From Ignavibacteria bacterium (GTDB lineage: Bacteria > Bacteroidota > Ignavibacteria > Tepidaquicellales > Tepidaquicellaceae), in assembly GCA_019187405.1 (NCBI GenBank), contig JABAQZ010000024.1:1-56953 (forward strand): DNA of 56,953 nt. Reading direction: 5' to 3'. The translations under genes were made by a program, and so were the position numbers. Under the pieces are notes generated by a model. That model did no database searches. It was not told the DNA's origin and saw nothing but the letters and a program-made list of their open reading frames with translations. The first letter of the stretch is position 1, and each line of letters opens with the position of its first letter. Shown one piece after another: positions 9,418 through 18,338 of the stretch.

Positions 9418-11214
9418 ATGGCAGAAACAAAAAACATAAAGTCTGATGAAGATGCTCTTGGTAAAGCGCTTGACAAAAAAATTTTCAAGCGGCTACTTAC
9501 TTATTTCAAACCTTATACAAAATATATTGTCATTGCAACTATTCTAACTATTACTATATCCGCTCTTGCTGCACTAAGACCGAGGCTTACACCTATTGCA
9601 ATAGATGATAAGATTATGAATAAGGATCTGCACGGACTGCAGTTCATAATTTTGATAATGCTCGGAACACTCGTACTTCAGGGAATCATTCAATATATAA
9701 TGACATATCTTACTAGCTGGATCGGACAAAAAATTATTTTCGATTTAAGGAAAAAGATTTTTGATCACATACTCACGCTCGATTTAAAATTTTTTGACAG
9801 GAATCCTATAGGCAGAATTGTTACACGCGTAACAAGCGATGTGGAAGTACTGTTTGAAGTCTTTTCATCGGGACTTGTTACTGCTTTCGGAGATATTTTT
9901 CTATTAATTTGGATACTATATTTTATGTTTTCGCTTGATGCAGAGCTCTCGCTTGTTACTCTATCTATACTTCCGGTATTGATTTATGCCACTTCAATAT
10001 TCAGAAAAAAAGTCAGAGATTCATACAGAAGAATTAGGATACTTGTAGCAAAACTTAATTCATTCATTCAGGAGCATATAACCGGAATCACTATTGTACA
10101 GTATTTTGTAAAGGAAAAAAGAACTATTGAACAGTTCGAAAAAATAAACCGCGATCATACCGAGCAAAACAAGAAGAGCATATTCTACTATGCAGTATTT
10201 TTTCCGTTCGTTGAGCTTCTGGGCGCTGTTTCTGCCGGCTTGATAATTTGGTATGGCGGCGGTCAGGTTATACAGAATATTGTATCCATTGGAGTAATTA
10301 TTTCCTTTGTTCAATTTACTGAAATGTTTTTCAGACCGATACGGGATCTTTCAGAAAAATATAATATACTTCAGACTGCGATGGCTTCAAGTGAAAGAAT
10401 TTTTGCATTACTGGATGAAAAATCCGATATGACTATCGATAATGAAGTTTTAAAAAAGGAGAAAATCTCCGGCGATATTGAATTCAGAAATGTGAGTTTT
10501 GCTTATAATGATGGAGATTATGTTCTAAGAAATGTCTCATTTAAAATTAATGCAGGCGAGAAAGTTGCATTTGTCGGCGCTACTGGAGCTGGAAAAACTA
10601 CCATTATTAGTCTTCTTGCAAGATTTTATGAAGTCAAAGAGGGACAGATATTGGTTGATGGAATTGACATTAAGAAATATGACACGAAGCAGTTAAGAAG
10701 AAACATTGCCATAGTGTTGCAGGATGTTTTTCTATTTTCAGGCAATATTAGAAAAAACATAACTCTTGGCAGTGAAAAGATTAGTGATAACGTATTAAAT
10801 GAAGCTGTAATAAATACCGGATTAAGTCCATTTATTGAGTCATTACCGGAAAAGTTAAATCATCCTGTATATGAAAGAGGAGCATCACTTTCAACCGGGC
10901 AGAAGCAGTTGATATCGTTTGCGCGTGCGCTGGCATTTAATCCGAGAATACTGGTTCTCGATGAAGCAACATCAAGCGTGGATACAAATACGGAGATACT
11001 CATTCAGAATGCCATAAAGAAACTCATTGAAGGAAGAACTTCAATAATCATCGCACACAGATTATCTACCATTCAGAATTGTGACAAGATTATCGTCATG
11101 CATAAAGGAGAAATCAGGGAAATGGGAACACATCAGGAACTGCTTGACAAAAATGAATTGTATTTTAAGCTGTATCAGCTACAATATAAAGAGCAGAGCA
11201 AAACTGAGGGTTAA
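9418..11214 (+). CDS. ABC exporter half-transporter, catalytic partner subunit
   Basis: A 598-aa exporter half with about six membrane helices in residues ~35-330 and a complete ATPase domain. Walker A is GATGAGKTT (~387), the Q-loop VLQDVFLF, Walker B ILVLDEA with the catalytic Glu at ~516, and the H-loop AHRLS (~547). Its signature is LSTGQ rather than LSGGQ (~491). In a heterodimer this altered signature would face the Walker A/B of the upstream subunit, which also has an altered Walker B. The two changes therefore fall in one degenerate site, and the other site stays canonical. This supports pairing with the gene 3 bp upstream. Substrate unknown. Confidence 0.93.
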   Translation: MAETKNIKSDEDALGKALDKKIFKRLLTYFKPYTKYIVIATILTITISALAALRPRLTPIAIDDKIMNKDLHGLQFIILIMLGTLVLQGIIQYIMTYLTSWIGQKIIFDLRKKIFDHILTLDLKFFDRNPIGRIVTRVTSDVEVLFEVFSSGLVTAFGDIFLLIWILYFMFSLDAELSLVTLSILPVLIYATSIFRKKVRDSYRRIRILVAKLNSFIQEHITGITIVQYFVKEKRTIEQFEKINRDHTEQNKKSIFYYAVFFPFVELLGAVSAGLIIWYGGGQVIQNIVSIGVIISFVQFTEMFFRPIRDLSEKYNILQTAMASSERIFALLDEKSDMTIDNEVLKKEKISGDIEFRNVSFAYNDGDYVLRNVSFKINAGEKVAFVGATGAGKTTIISLLARFYEVKEGQILVDGIDIKKYDTKQLRRNIAIVLQDVFLFSGNIRKNITLGSEKISDNVLNEAVINTGLSPFIESLPEKLNHPVYERGASLSTGQKQLISFARALAFNPRILVLDEATSSVDTNTEILIQNAIKKLIEGRTSIIIAHRLSTIQNCDKIIVMHKGEIREMGTHQELLDKNELYFKLYQLQYKEQSKTEG

Positions 11215-11507
11215 CTTCTGTTGTTTAGACTACAGAAGTCTTAGACTAGATTTCTGATCTTTCCTAAAAAATAGCTCAAGTTTAAAGTTTTTTATAATTA
11301 TGCTGAATTTGCTCATATCTTAGATTGCATATTTTACTGTGTATTCAAATCTAAAATATTCATTCGGAAGCTCATTTTCCAATATTTTAGCTTTAGTAAT
11401 CTTTTTTGATGTTAAACAAAATTTCACTCCGATGATTTTTTATTCTCTTTTAAAAAGTTTTTATCTTAAGTAAATTAAAGTTTATTTTCTAAAACAAAAT
11501 CTGTTTA

Positions 11508-12491
11508 ATGAAATTAATAAAGTTTATTCTTTTTTGTGCTCTGATAATTAATTACGCCAATGCACAGAATAAAAAAATTGCATTCTGCTCAAACAACGGC
11601 ACAAATGGCTTTTTACAAGTATTCAGCATGAAAGAAGACGGTACCGGCAAAACACAGTTAACAAATCTGAATGAAAACTGCATGAGACCAAAGTGGTCTC
11701 CTGATGGAAAACAAATTACTTTTTATACTGACAGAGGATACGTTTATTTGATTCGCGATTCCGAAAAGCCAAACTTGAATCATACTTTTCTTGTCTGGGG
11801 AGGATATTATCCTTCATTTAATATTGATGGTACGGAAATTATTTTCAATTCCGAATTTGAAGATATTCTATCCGTATTTTCAATAGATACTGCTTCTTTC
11901 GGGGCAGAGCCTCAACTCTGGACCGATGGATCTTATTCAAACATGCAGATTTTATCTCAAGACGGAAAGAAGATGGTATTTTCGGCTTTCAATGAAGGAA
12001 CAAAAAGCATCATGATTATGGATCTGGAGGACACAACTGAAAATTACATAACGAAAATCAGTTTAAACGATGAAGCAAACCTCGAGCCCGATATCTCATC
12101 CGATAACAGCAAAATCGTTTATGCAAGTTTTGATAATAATCTTAAAGGAACAATTAGAATTCTTGAAAACGGAAAAGAAAAAGCTCTCACAAAAGGTTTG
12201 GGCAGTTCAAATGTTCCAAGATTTTCTCCCGACGGAAAGAAAATTGCTTTTGTAGTTATCGGAGATAAAGCTGTTTCTCTTTATGTAATGAATGCAGACG
12301 GAAGCGCTCAGAGAAATCTGAATGCAGACGGAGGCAATATAGGAACATTTCTGTGGATTGATAATAATAGGATAGCTTATGACGCAGGTTCTGAAACAAG
12401 TACTGTGATTGGCATTATAAACACTGAAACCGGAGATAATGAAATTATAGCCGAAGGCGGATTCAATCTTCATCCGGCGGTTCAGAAGTAA
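11508..12491 (+). CDS. Secreted TolB-like (PD40) beta-propeller protein
   Basis: A 327-aa protein with a signal peptide (cleavage near ANAQ). It has several WD40-like PD40 repeats of the TolB type, seen as PKWSPDGKQITF, DISSDNSKIVYA and PRFSPDGKKIAFV. It lacks the N-terminal domain of true TolB and has no TolA or Pal gene nearby, so it is a TolB-like propeller and not a confirmed Tol component. It is probably periplasmic or surface exposed. It lies 30 bp before metF but is functionally unrelated on its face. About 290 bp without a gene precede it. Confidence 0.8.
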   Translation: MKLIKFILFCALIINYANAQNKKIAFCSNNGTNGFLQVFSMKEDGTGKTQLTNLNENCMRPKWSPDGKQITFYTDRGYVYLIRDSEKPNLNHTFLVWGGYYPSFNIDGTEIIFNSEFEDILSVFSIDTASFGAEPQLWTDGSYSNMQILSQDGKKMVFSAFNEGTKSIMIMDLEDTTENYITKISLNDEANLEPDISSDNSKIVYASFDNNLKGTIRILENGKEKALTKGLGSSNVPRFSPDGKKIAFVVIGDKAVSLYVMNADGSAQRNLNADGGNIGTFLWIDNNRIAYDAGSETSTVIGIINTETGDNEIIAEGGFNLHPAVQK

Positions 12492-12521
12492 TTAATTAGG
12501 ATAGAAGACTTTTATATTTAA

Positions 12522-13472
12522 ATGAAAGTAATCGAATATTTCGAAAAAGCAAAAAACCCGTTCATAACATTTGAGATACTTCCTCTTCAACGGGGAGGAG
12601 ATATAAGAAAGCTGTTTAGTATTGTAGATGTATTGATGAATTATAAACCACCTTTTATTGACGTAACGTCTCATTCAGCACAAATACAATATTTAGAAAC
12701 TTCCGGTGGAATAAGAAAAAAGGTAAAAAGAAAACGTCCCGGTACGATCGGAATAAGCGTTGCGATTAAAAACAAATATAACGTCGATACAGTACCGCAT
12801 CTTCTTTGTCAGGGATTTACAAAAGAAGAAACTGAAGATGCACTGATAGAACTTAATTATCTTGGGATTGAAAACGTACTTGCTATAAGAGGTGATGATC
12901 TCGGATTCGAAAAGCCAATTCCCGAAGGCAAAACTTCCAACATATATGCTCTCGATCTTGTTCGTCAGATATCAGACATGAATAAGGGAAAATACCTTGA
13001 AGAAGATCTTCTCGATGCATCTCCGACAAATTTCTGCATTGGTATTAGCGGTTATCCGGAGAAGCATTTTGAAGCTCCCAACTTAAACAGCGATTTAAAA
13101 TATGCAAAAGAAAAACTCATTGCCGGCGCACATTACATAGTAACTCAAATGTTTTTTGACAATAAACACTATTTCAGTTATTTAAAAAAATGCAGAGATG
13201 CAGGGATAAGCGTCCCAATTATACCCGGATTAAAAATTATCACAAAGAAAGATCACCTTTCAAGTATTCCAAAGAATTTCTTTGTGGATATTCCAGATGA
13301 ATTGTCAGAAGAAGTGCTTGCGGCAAAATCTGAACATGTCCTTGACATCGGTGTGGAATGGGCAGTAAAGCAGTGCGAAGAACTTTTAAATTCCGGCGTG
13401 CCTTCGCTTCATTTTTATATAATGCAATATGTAAAACCAATAGAAAATTTAATGAAAAAACTTAAACTGTAA
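12522..13472 (+). CDS. metF: Methylenetetrahydrofolate reductase MetF
   Basis: A 316-aa TIM-barrel flavoprotein that reduces 5,10-methylene-THF to 5-methyl-THF for methionine synthesis. Visible motifs: FITFEILP near the N-terminus, where Glu18 matches the family proton donor; RPGTIGISVAI; and ENVLAIRGDDLG, the flavin and folate-binding segment. The form with the PPFIDVTSHSAQ segment is the one I know from Bacteroidetes. The length is normal. No Shine-Dalgarno sequence is evident. A strong terminator follows at 13586. Confidence 0.93.
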   Translation: MKVIEYFEKAKNPFITFEILPLQRGGDIRKLFSIVDVLMNYKPPFIDVTSHSAQIQYLETSGGIRKKVKRKRPGTIGISVAIKNKYNVDTVPHLLCQGFTKEETEDALIELNYLGIENVLAIRGDDLGFEKPIPEGKTSNIYALDLVRQISDMNKGKYLEEDLLDASPTNFCIGISGYPEKHFEAPNLNSDLKYAKEKLIAGAHYIVTQMFFDNKHYFSYLKKCRDAGISVPIIPGLKIITKKDHLSSIPKNFFVDIPDELSEEVLAAKSEHVLDIGVEWAVKQCEELLNSGVPSLHFYIMQYVKPIENLMKKLKL

Positions 13473-13585
13473 CCTCTTATATCTTGATTTTACTTCATAA
13501 CGTTTTTATTTTAAACAAATGAAATTTTATTACCGGTATAAAAAACGAAAAATAATTATTCACTGCTTAAGTAGGTTTACTTAGA

Positions 13586-13619
13586 AAAAGTGTATCAAGT
13601 AGAGATACACTTTTTTTTT
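13586..13619 (+). terminator. Rho-independent terminator after metF
   Basis: An 11-bp stem AAAAGTGTATC / GATACACTTTT with a 7-nt loop is followed by a run of nine T. It lies 114 bp after metF. A GTG inside the stem is in frame with the next gene, but this structure argues against that start. Confidence 0.88.
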
Positions 13620-13640
13620 GCCCTTAAAGCAGACAATCAA

Positions 13641-14258
13641 ATGCAATACGATAAAATTTTCCGGAAAAAAGAAATACAAAGAACTGAAAATTTTTATTTA
13701 TTTTCGGAAAGAAAAAAAATTGTGGTCTTTGTTCCCCGCGAACATCTGAATTTACTGCTTAAAAAAATGTCATTATCAGGTGCGGGAATCATTGGAAATT
13801 ACACCGAATGTTCTTTTAGAGTTGAAGGTACAGGAACATTTAGACCGGATAAAAAAGCAAAACCCTATTCAGGCAAGATAAATAAATTATCTGAAGAAAC
13901 TGAATTCAGATTTGAAATGGAGTGCAGTACAAATGACCTTAACGGAATATTAGATTCGCTGATTCGTTTTCACCCTTATGAAGAACCTGCTTATGAAGTT
14001 TATGATTTCATAAAACGTAATAAAACATCCTGTGGATTAATTGTCATACTTAAAAAGGAAATAAAAGCCGGTGAATTAATAAAAAGATTAAGTAAGAAAA
14101 AACTTGATGATGCCATGCTTGCAGACCGCACAATTAAAAGACCAGCTTTAATTTCAAAGGATATAAACAGAGATGTAATAATGTCTGCTAAGAATTCGGG
14201 TTGTGACTGCCTGATCAAAAATAGAAGAAATAATTTTACAATACACATAATAAAATAA
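13641..14258 (+). CDS. Truncated NIF3/DUF34-family protein retaining the PII-like domain
   Basis: From the ATG at 13641 the product is 205 aa. Residues ~25-130 carry the PII/CutA-like insert domain of YqfO-type NIF3 proteins: KIVVFVPREH, GAGIIGNYTECSF, EGTGTFRP and FHPYEEPAYEVYD. Full NIF3 proteins (about 360 aa) have a metal-binding half on each side. Here the N-terminal half is absent, and the C-terminal stretch (IKAGELIKRL, then SGCDCLIKN) resembles the second half but lacks its metal ligands. It is followed 8 bp later by the zinc-ribbon coiled-coil gene that often sits beside NIF3. The gene could be decayed, or be a specialised PII-like protein. Confidence 0.75.
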   Translation: MQYDKIFRKKEIQRTENFYLFSERKKIVVFVPREHLNLLLKKMSLSGAGIIGNYTECSFRVEGTGTFRPDKKAKPYSGKINKLSEETEFRFEMECSTNDLNGILDSLIRFHPYEEPAYEVYDFIKRNKTSCGLIVILKKEIKAGELIKRLSKKKLDDAMLADRTIKRPALISKDINRDVIMSAKNSGCDCLIKNRRNNFTIHIIK

Positions 14259-14266
14259 ATGAAATT

Positions 14267-15229
14267 ATGACAGTCGAAGAAATAAATACAGGAGAAAAAG
14301 GGAAAGAATCTGATAATACGGAAGAAAACCTTAATAATGATATGATAACTTCGGATATTAAAAAAATGGAAAACATCAGTTCGGAAGATTTAACCGATGG
14401 AAATGAAAACAATGAATCTGATGCTGCATTAACCGGTACTGACGAGACAGGTGATACAAAACAAAAGTTCCTTGAATATTTTGAAAAACCGGCAGAATCT
14501 ATGATTCCCAAAATGACTTCAACTCTGAAAATATTCCTTGAGCTGAAAAATGTGGATGAAGAACTTGCAGATATAGCCGAAGCAAAAGGAAATCTTCCCG
14601 AAGCGATTAATTCTCTTGAGCAAAAAATTAAATCATACACAGAAGAACTTGCAGTTGCAAAGGAAACTACCAGTATTTTTGACAAAGAATCCAGTAAGTT
14701 AAAAGCAGATAATGATTCCTATGAAGAAAAAATTAACAAGTATGACGAACAAAAATATAATGTCAAATCAAACAAGGAATATGATGAGATTGTAAAATCT
14801 ATTGACTCAATGTTTGATGAAGTCAGCAAAAATGAAAAACTGATAAAAGATATTACTGCAAAATCGGAAGAGCTCAATTCCAGAATTTCGGTACTTGAAG
14901 CAAAAGCAAAAGAGCTAACGGACGAACTTGAAGAGAAAAAAAGTACACTTAAGGAACTTGATGAGGAATATAAAATCGAAGAGACGGCATTAACCGAAAA
15001 AAGAAGAGAACTTTCTGAAGGTCTCGACGAGCAAAATCTAAATCTGTATAATAAAGTTAACAGCAAGCACAAAGGCGAAGCCACTGCAATCGTCAGAAAG
15101 GGCAACTGCTCGGGATGTTTTAACTCCATACCTCCGCAGAGAGTGATTGAAATTAAAACAGCAGAGAAAATTTTCACCTGTCAGTCCTGCGGCAGGATTC
15201 TGATTTCGGAAGAGCTGGCAAACTCCTGA
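14267..15229 (+). CDS. Coiled-coil protein with C4-type zinc ribbon (COG1579-like)
   Basis: 320 aa. The first ~80 residues are acidic and low-complexity, residues ~90-260 form long coiled coils rich in Glu and Lys, and the end is a zinc ribbon with CSGC (281-284) and CQSC (305-308). This matches the widespread COG1579 family (CT398-like), of unclear cytoplasmic function. Family members often lie next to NIF3, as here. The acidic N-terminal extension is longer than I would expect. The gene probably belongs to one operon with the NIF3-like gene before it and the RNase H-like gene 11 bp after it. Confidence 0.85.
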   Translation: MTVEEINTGEKGKESDNTEENLNNDMITSDIKKMENISSEDLTDGNENNESDAALTGTDETGDTKQKFLEYFEKPAESMIPKMTSTLKIFLELKNVDEELADIAEAKGNLPEAINSLEQKIKSYTEELAVAKETTSIFDKESSKLKADNDSYEEKINKYDEQKYNVKSNKEYDEIVKSIDSMFDEVSKNEKLIKDITAKSEELNSRISVLEAKAKELTDELEEKKSTLKELDEEYKIEETALTEKRRELSEGLDEQNLNLYNKVNSKHKGEATAIVRKGNCSGCFNSIPPQRVIEIKTAEKIFTCQSCGRILISEELANS

Positions 15230-15240
15230 TTAATTCTTCC

Positions 15241-15684
15241 TTGAAAAATATAGTAAACATTTTTACCGACGGAGCTTCACGCGGTAATCCCGGATTGTCA
15301 GCAGCTGGAATTGTAATCAAAGATGCTAACAACAATATTCTGAATGTTTCCGGAAAATTTCTCGGTATACATACCAATAATTATGCCGAATATACTGCGC
15401 TTATTGAAAGCTTAGAAATTCTGGAGAGTTCGGGATTACAACCTGAAAAAATAAATTTTTTTCTGGACAGCGAACTTGTTGTTAAGCAGATCAGCGGGAA
15501 GTATAAGATAAAAAATAAAGATCTGATAAAACTATCTTTGAATTTTATGAAAAAAATTTCTTCGCTGAAAATCCCGTTTGAAATTAATTACATTCCGCGA
15601 AAAGAAAACGTAATTGCCGATAAGCTGGCAAATGAAGCCATAGATAAATATTTATTGGAATCGAAAAAGCTTTCTTCGGGTTAA
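15241..15684 (+). CDS. RNase HI-like protein
   Basis: 147 aa, TTG start. The RNase H fold is shown by FTDGASRGNPG at the N-terminus, NNYAEYTAL, LDSELVVKQ and ENVIADKLAN. The four acidic catalytic residues would be Asp10, Glu50, Asp76 and Asp127, so activity on RNA:DNA hybrids is plausible. It resembles the short RnhA-like or YpeP-type group more than E. coli RnhA, because it lacks the basic handle region. It follows the zinc-ribbon gene by 11 bp and ends 26 bp before the RNase P RNA. Confidence 0.87.
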   Translation: MKNIVNIFTDGASRGNPGLSAAGIVIKDANNNILNVSGKFLGIHTNNYAEYTALIESLEILESSGLQPEKINFFLDSELVVKQISGKYKIKNKDLIKLSLNFMKKISSLKIPFEINYIPRKENVIADKLANEAIDKYLLESKKLSSG

Positions 15685-15710
15685 TTAAATTGTTCTTTAA
15701 TATAAATTTT

Positions 15711-16085
15711 GTTTCGCTGCGGACAATCGCGCTGTCCCGTTTATCGGGATGTGAGGAAAGTCCGGACTCCATAAAAGGGCAGGGATGCCGGGAGAAATTC
15801 CCGGGTTTTATGAATGCAAATTCAAAATACAGAAAGTGTCACAGAAAACATACCGCCCGGTAAAACGGGTAAGGTTGAAAAGGCAGGGTAAGAGCCTACC
15901 ATTCAAAGAGCAATCTTTGAGATTGACATACCTCATCCGGAGCAAGACCATGTATAGGGAATAAAGTTCTGCCCTCTTGTTAATTCCCGGGGTAGGTTGC
16001 GAAAAGTCTTACAGCAATGTAAGTCTAAGATAAATGATTGTCATTCCGTCTGACGGAATACAGAATCCGGCTTATGCAGCGAAAC
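15711..16085 (+). ncRNA. rnpB: RNase P RNA, bacterial class A
   Basis: The terminal helix P1 pairs GTTTCGCTGC (15711-15720) with GCAGCGAAAC (16076-16085). Inside are the conserved blocks GAGGAAAGTCCGGACTCC, CAGAAAACATACCGCC, GGTAAGAGCCTACC and AATCCGGCTTA. The length (about 375 nt) and order fit the ribozyme that matures tRNA 5' ends. The 3' portion carries an extended hairpin (ATTCCGT CTG ACGGAAT, 16042-16058). It is convergent with nadA, whose stop lies 5 bp beyond the end. Confidence 0.95.
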
Positions 16086-16090
16086 AGATT

Positions 16091-17077
16091 TTATTTACTC
16101 ATCTCGAGCATTCTTTTCAGAGGGATATATGATTTTTTTATAAGTTCTTCATCAAGTAAAATTTCCGGTGATCTGCCGCTCATGCATAAATAAAGTTTCT
16201 CTAGTGTATTAAGCTTCATATAAGGACACTCATTACAGCTGCAGCTTGATTCAGGCGGAGCAGGAATAAATTTTTTCCCCGGATTTTTAAGTTTCATCTG
16301 ATGTATGATCCCGGGTTCGGTGGCAACGATGAATTCCTCATTTGAAGAATCGGTAACGAATTTCAATAGTCCGCTGGTCGAACCTATAAAATCAGCGTTG
16401 TTAAGTACTACTTCTTCGCATTCCGGATGAGCAATAATCAATGCGCCGGGATTTTCGAATTTAAGCTTTGTGATTTTCCTTTCGCTGAATGTTTCATGTA
16501 CTATACACGCTCCCTGCCACAACACCATATCCCGTCCCGATTTTTTTATGATATATTTACCCAGATTTTTATCAGGAGCAAAAATAATTTTCTGACTTTC
16601 CGGAATCTGATTAACTATCTTTACTGCATTTGATGAAGTACAGATTATATCGGAAATTGCTTTTACTTCCGCACTGCAGTTAATGTAACTAATTAATATG
16701 TGCCCGGGATATTTCTGTTTGAATTTTAAAAGAAGATCTGCGGGACATCCTTCGGCAAGCGAGCAACCTGCATTTAAATCAGGAATGAGAACCTGCTTGG
16801 CAGGATTAAGTATTTTTGCTGTTTCAGCCATAAAGTGAACGCCGGCAAAAACTATTACGTCAGCTTTTGTCTCTGCAGCCTGCTGTGAAAGCTGAAGGCT
16901 GTCTCCAATATAATCAGCCAAATCCTGAATCTCTGATTCCTGATAATAATGTGCAAGAATTACGGCATTTAATTTCTTCTTTAATGTTCTAATTTCATAT
17001 TCAAGATCTATATCTGATAAATTCCGGATTTCTGCACTGTTGCCGGGATTAGATTTTTGTGAGATTAAAGTTTCCAT
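16091..17077 (-). CDS. nadA: Quinolinate synthase NadA
   Basis: 328 aa. Condenses iminoaspartate with dihydroxyacetone phosphate to quinolinate in NAD synthesis, using a [4Fe-4S] cluster. Visible motifs: [64 protein letters not shown] and [16 protein letters not shown]. Probable cluster ligands are Cys105, Cys191 and Cys284. The length is normal. It stands alone on this strand; nadB and nadC are not in the window. Confidence 0.96.
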   Translation of the reverse strand: METLISQKSNPGNSAEIRNLSDIDLEYEIRTLKKKLNAVILAHYYQESEIQDLADYIGDSLQLSQQAAETKADVIVFAGVHFMAETAKILNPAKQVLIPDLNAGCSLAEGCPADLLLKFKQKYPGHILISYINCSAEVKAISDIICTSSNAVKIVNQIPESQKIIFAPDKNLGKYIIKKSGRDMVLWQGACIVHETFSERKITKLKFENPGALIIAHPECEEVVLNNADFIGSTSGLLKFVTDSSNEEFIVATEPGIIHQMKLKNPGKKFIPAPPESSCSCNECPYMKLNTLEKLYLCMSGRSPEILLDEELIKKSYIPLKRMLEMSK

Positions 17078-17156
17078 TTAATTACAAATTAATAAATTTA
17101 TCCTATATAAGATAAACAATTTTAGATTGATAAAATTTTAATCAAGTTAATTAATC

Positions 17157-18338
17157 TTGAAAATTTTTACCCGTTCGATAATTATTGTTTCGTTAGTCAG
17201 CTTTCTTACGGATATTTCAAGCGAAATGCTTTATCCAATAATGCCTCTTTATCTGAAAAGCATTGGATTCACGGTTGTTTTTATCGGATTACTTGAAGGT
17301 TTTGCAGAAGCAATTGCCGGACTAAGCAAGGGATATTTCGGAAAGTTATCCGATAACAGCGGCAGGCGCGCTATGTTTATTCAATCCGGTTATCTGCTCA
17401 GCGCTTTATCCAAACCGATGCTTGCCTTTTTGATTAATCCGATTTGGATATTCTTATCGAGAACAATGGACAGATTTGGGAAAGGCATCAGAACATCGGC
17501 AAGAGATGCGCTGCTTGCAGATGAATCTTCTCCCGAAACACGCGGTAAGGTTTTCGGATTTCACAGAGGCATGGATACGCTCGGGGCCGTCATCGGTCCG
17601 GTAGCTGCGCTAATTTATCTTCATTTCAATCCTGGAAATTATTCTGCTCTGTTTATTATTGCTTTCTTTCCGGCAATTGCGGGAGTTGCAATGACTTTAT
17701 TGCTTAGTGATAAAAAAAAATCCGAAGTCTCGCCAATTCAAAAAACTAATTTATTTTCGTTTCTTGAATATAGGAAAACAGCTTCAGCCGATTATAAAAA
17801 GGCAGTAACAGGATTTCTAATTTTCACTTTATTCAACAGCTCCGACGTTTTTTTACTACTTATGGTAAAGCAAACAGGATACGCCGACAATGACGTAATC
17901 ATGCTTTATATCTTTTACAATCTTGTTTATGCATTAAGCTCATTGCCTATGGGAACTTTGGCGGATAAACTGGGAATGAAAAAAATATATATAACAGGTT
18001 TACTGATCTTTAGTGCAGTTTATGCAAGTTTTGTATTCAAACCCGGTTTGGTTTTTCTATATGCAGTTTTCTTTGCATACGGAATTTATGCCGCTTCGAC
18101 AGAAGGAATTTCAAAAGCATGGATAACAAATATTTCTGAAAAAAAAGATACTGCAACGGCAATCGGTTTTTATACAGGTCTCAACAGTATATTTGCAATT
18201 GCATCAAGCTTAATAGCCGGATTAATCTGGTATAATTTCAGTCCCGAAGCAATGTTTACGTTTTCATCGGCAGGCGTTTTGGCTGTGGTTTGTTACTTTT
18301 TATTTTTTATAAAAAGGAAAGTTCAGTCGTCGAGATAA
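17157..18338 (+). CDS. MFS transporter
   Basis: 393 aa with about 12 hydrophobic segments. The N-terminus SLVSFLTDISSEMLYPIMPL and the inter-helix motifs GKLSDNSGRR and GTLADKLGMKK (after helices 2 and 8) are typical of the major facilitator superfamily. It starts at a TTG that gives a complete first helix; the next ATG would truncate it. The substrate cannot be told from the sequence; relatives are annotated as drug or organic-anion exporters. The 3' end overlaps the convergent glycosyltransferase gene by 16 bp. Confidence 0.87.
   Translation: MKIFTRSIIIVSLVSFLTDISSEMLYPIMPLYLKSIGFTVVFIGLLEGFAEAIAGLSKGYFGKLSDNSGRRAMFIQSGYLLSALSKPMLAFLINPIWIFLSRTMDRFGKGIRTSARDALLADESSPETRGKVFGFHRGMDTLGAVIGPVAALIYLHFNPGNYSALFIIAFFPAIAGVAMTLLLSDKKKSEVSPIQKTNLFSFLEYRKTASADYKKAVTGFLIFTLFNSSDVFLLLMVKQTGYADNDVIMLYIFYNLVYALSSLPMGTLADKLGMKKIYITGLLIFSAVYASFVFKPGLVFLYAVFFAYGIYAASTEGISKAWITNISEKKDTATAIGFYTGLNSIFAIASSLIAGLIWYNFSPEAMFTFSSAGVLAVVCYFLFFIKRKVQSSR

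Noticed and set aside
11214-11239. Hairpin ACTTCTGT / ACAGAAGT after the ABC exporter operon
   Set aside because: No T run follows, so I do not call it a terminator.
13590-13640. GTG start for the NIF3-like gene
   Set aside because: It lies inside the stem of the metF terminator and adds residues from the T run; the ATG at 13641 is better.
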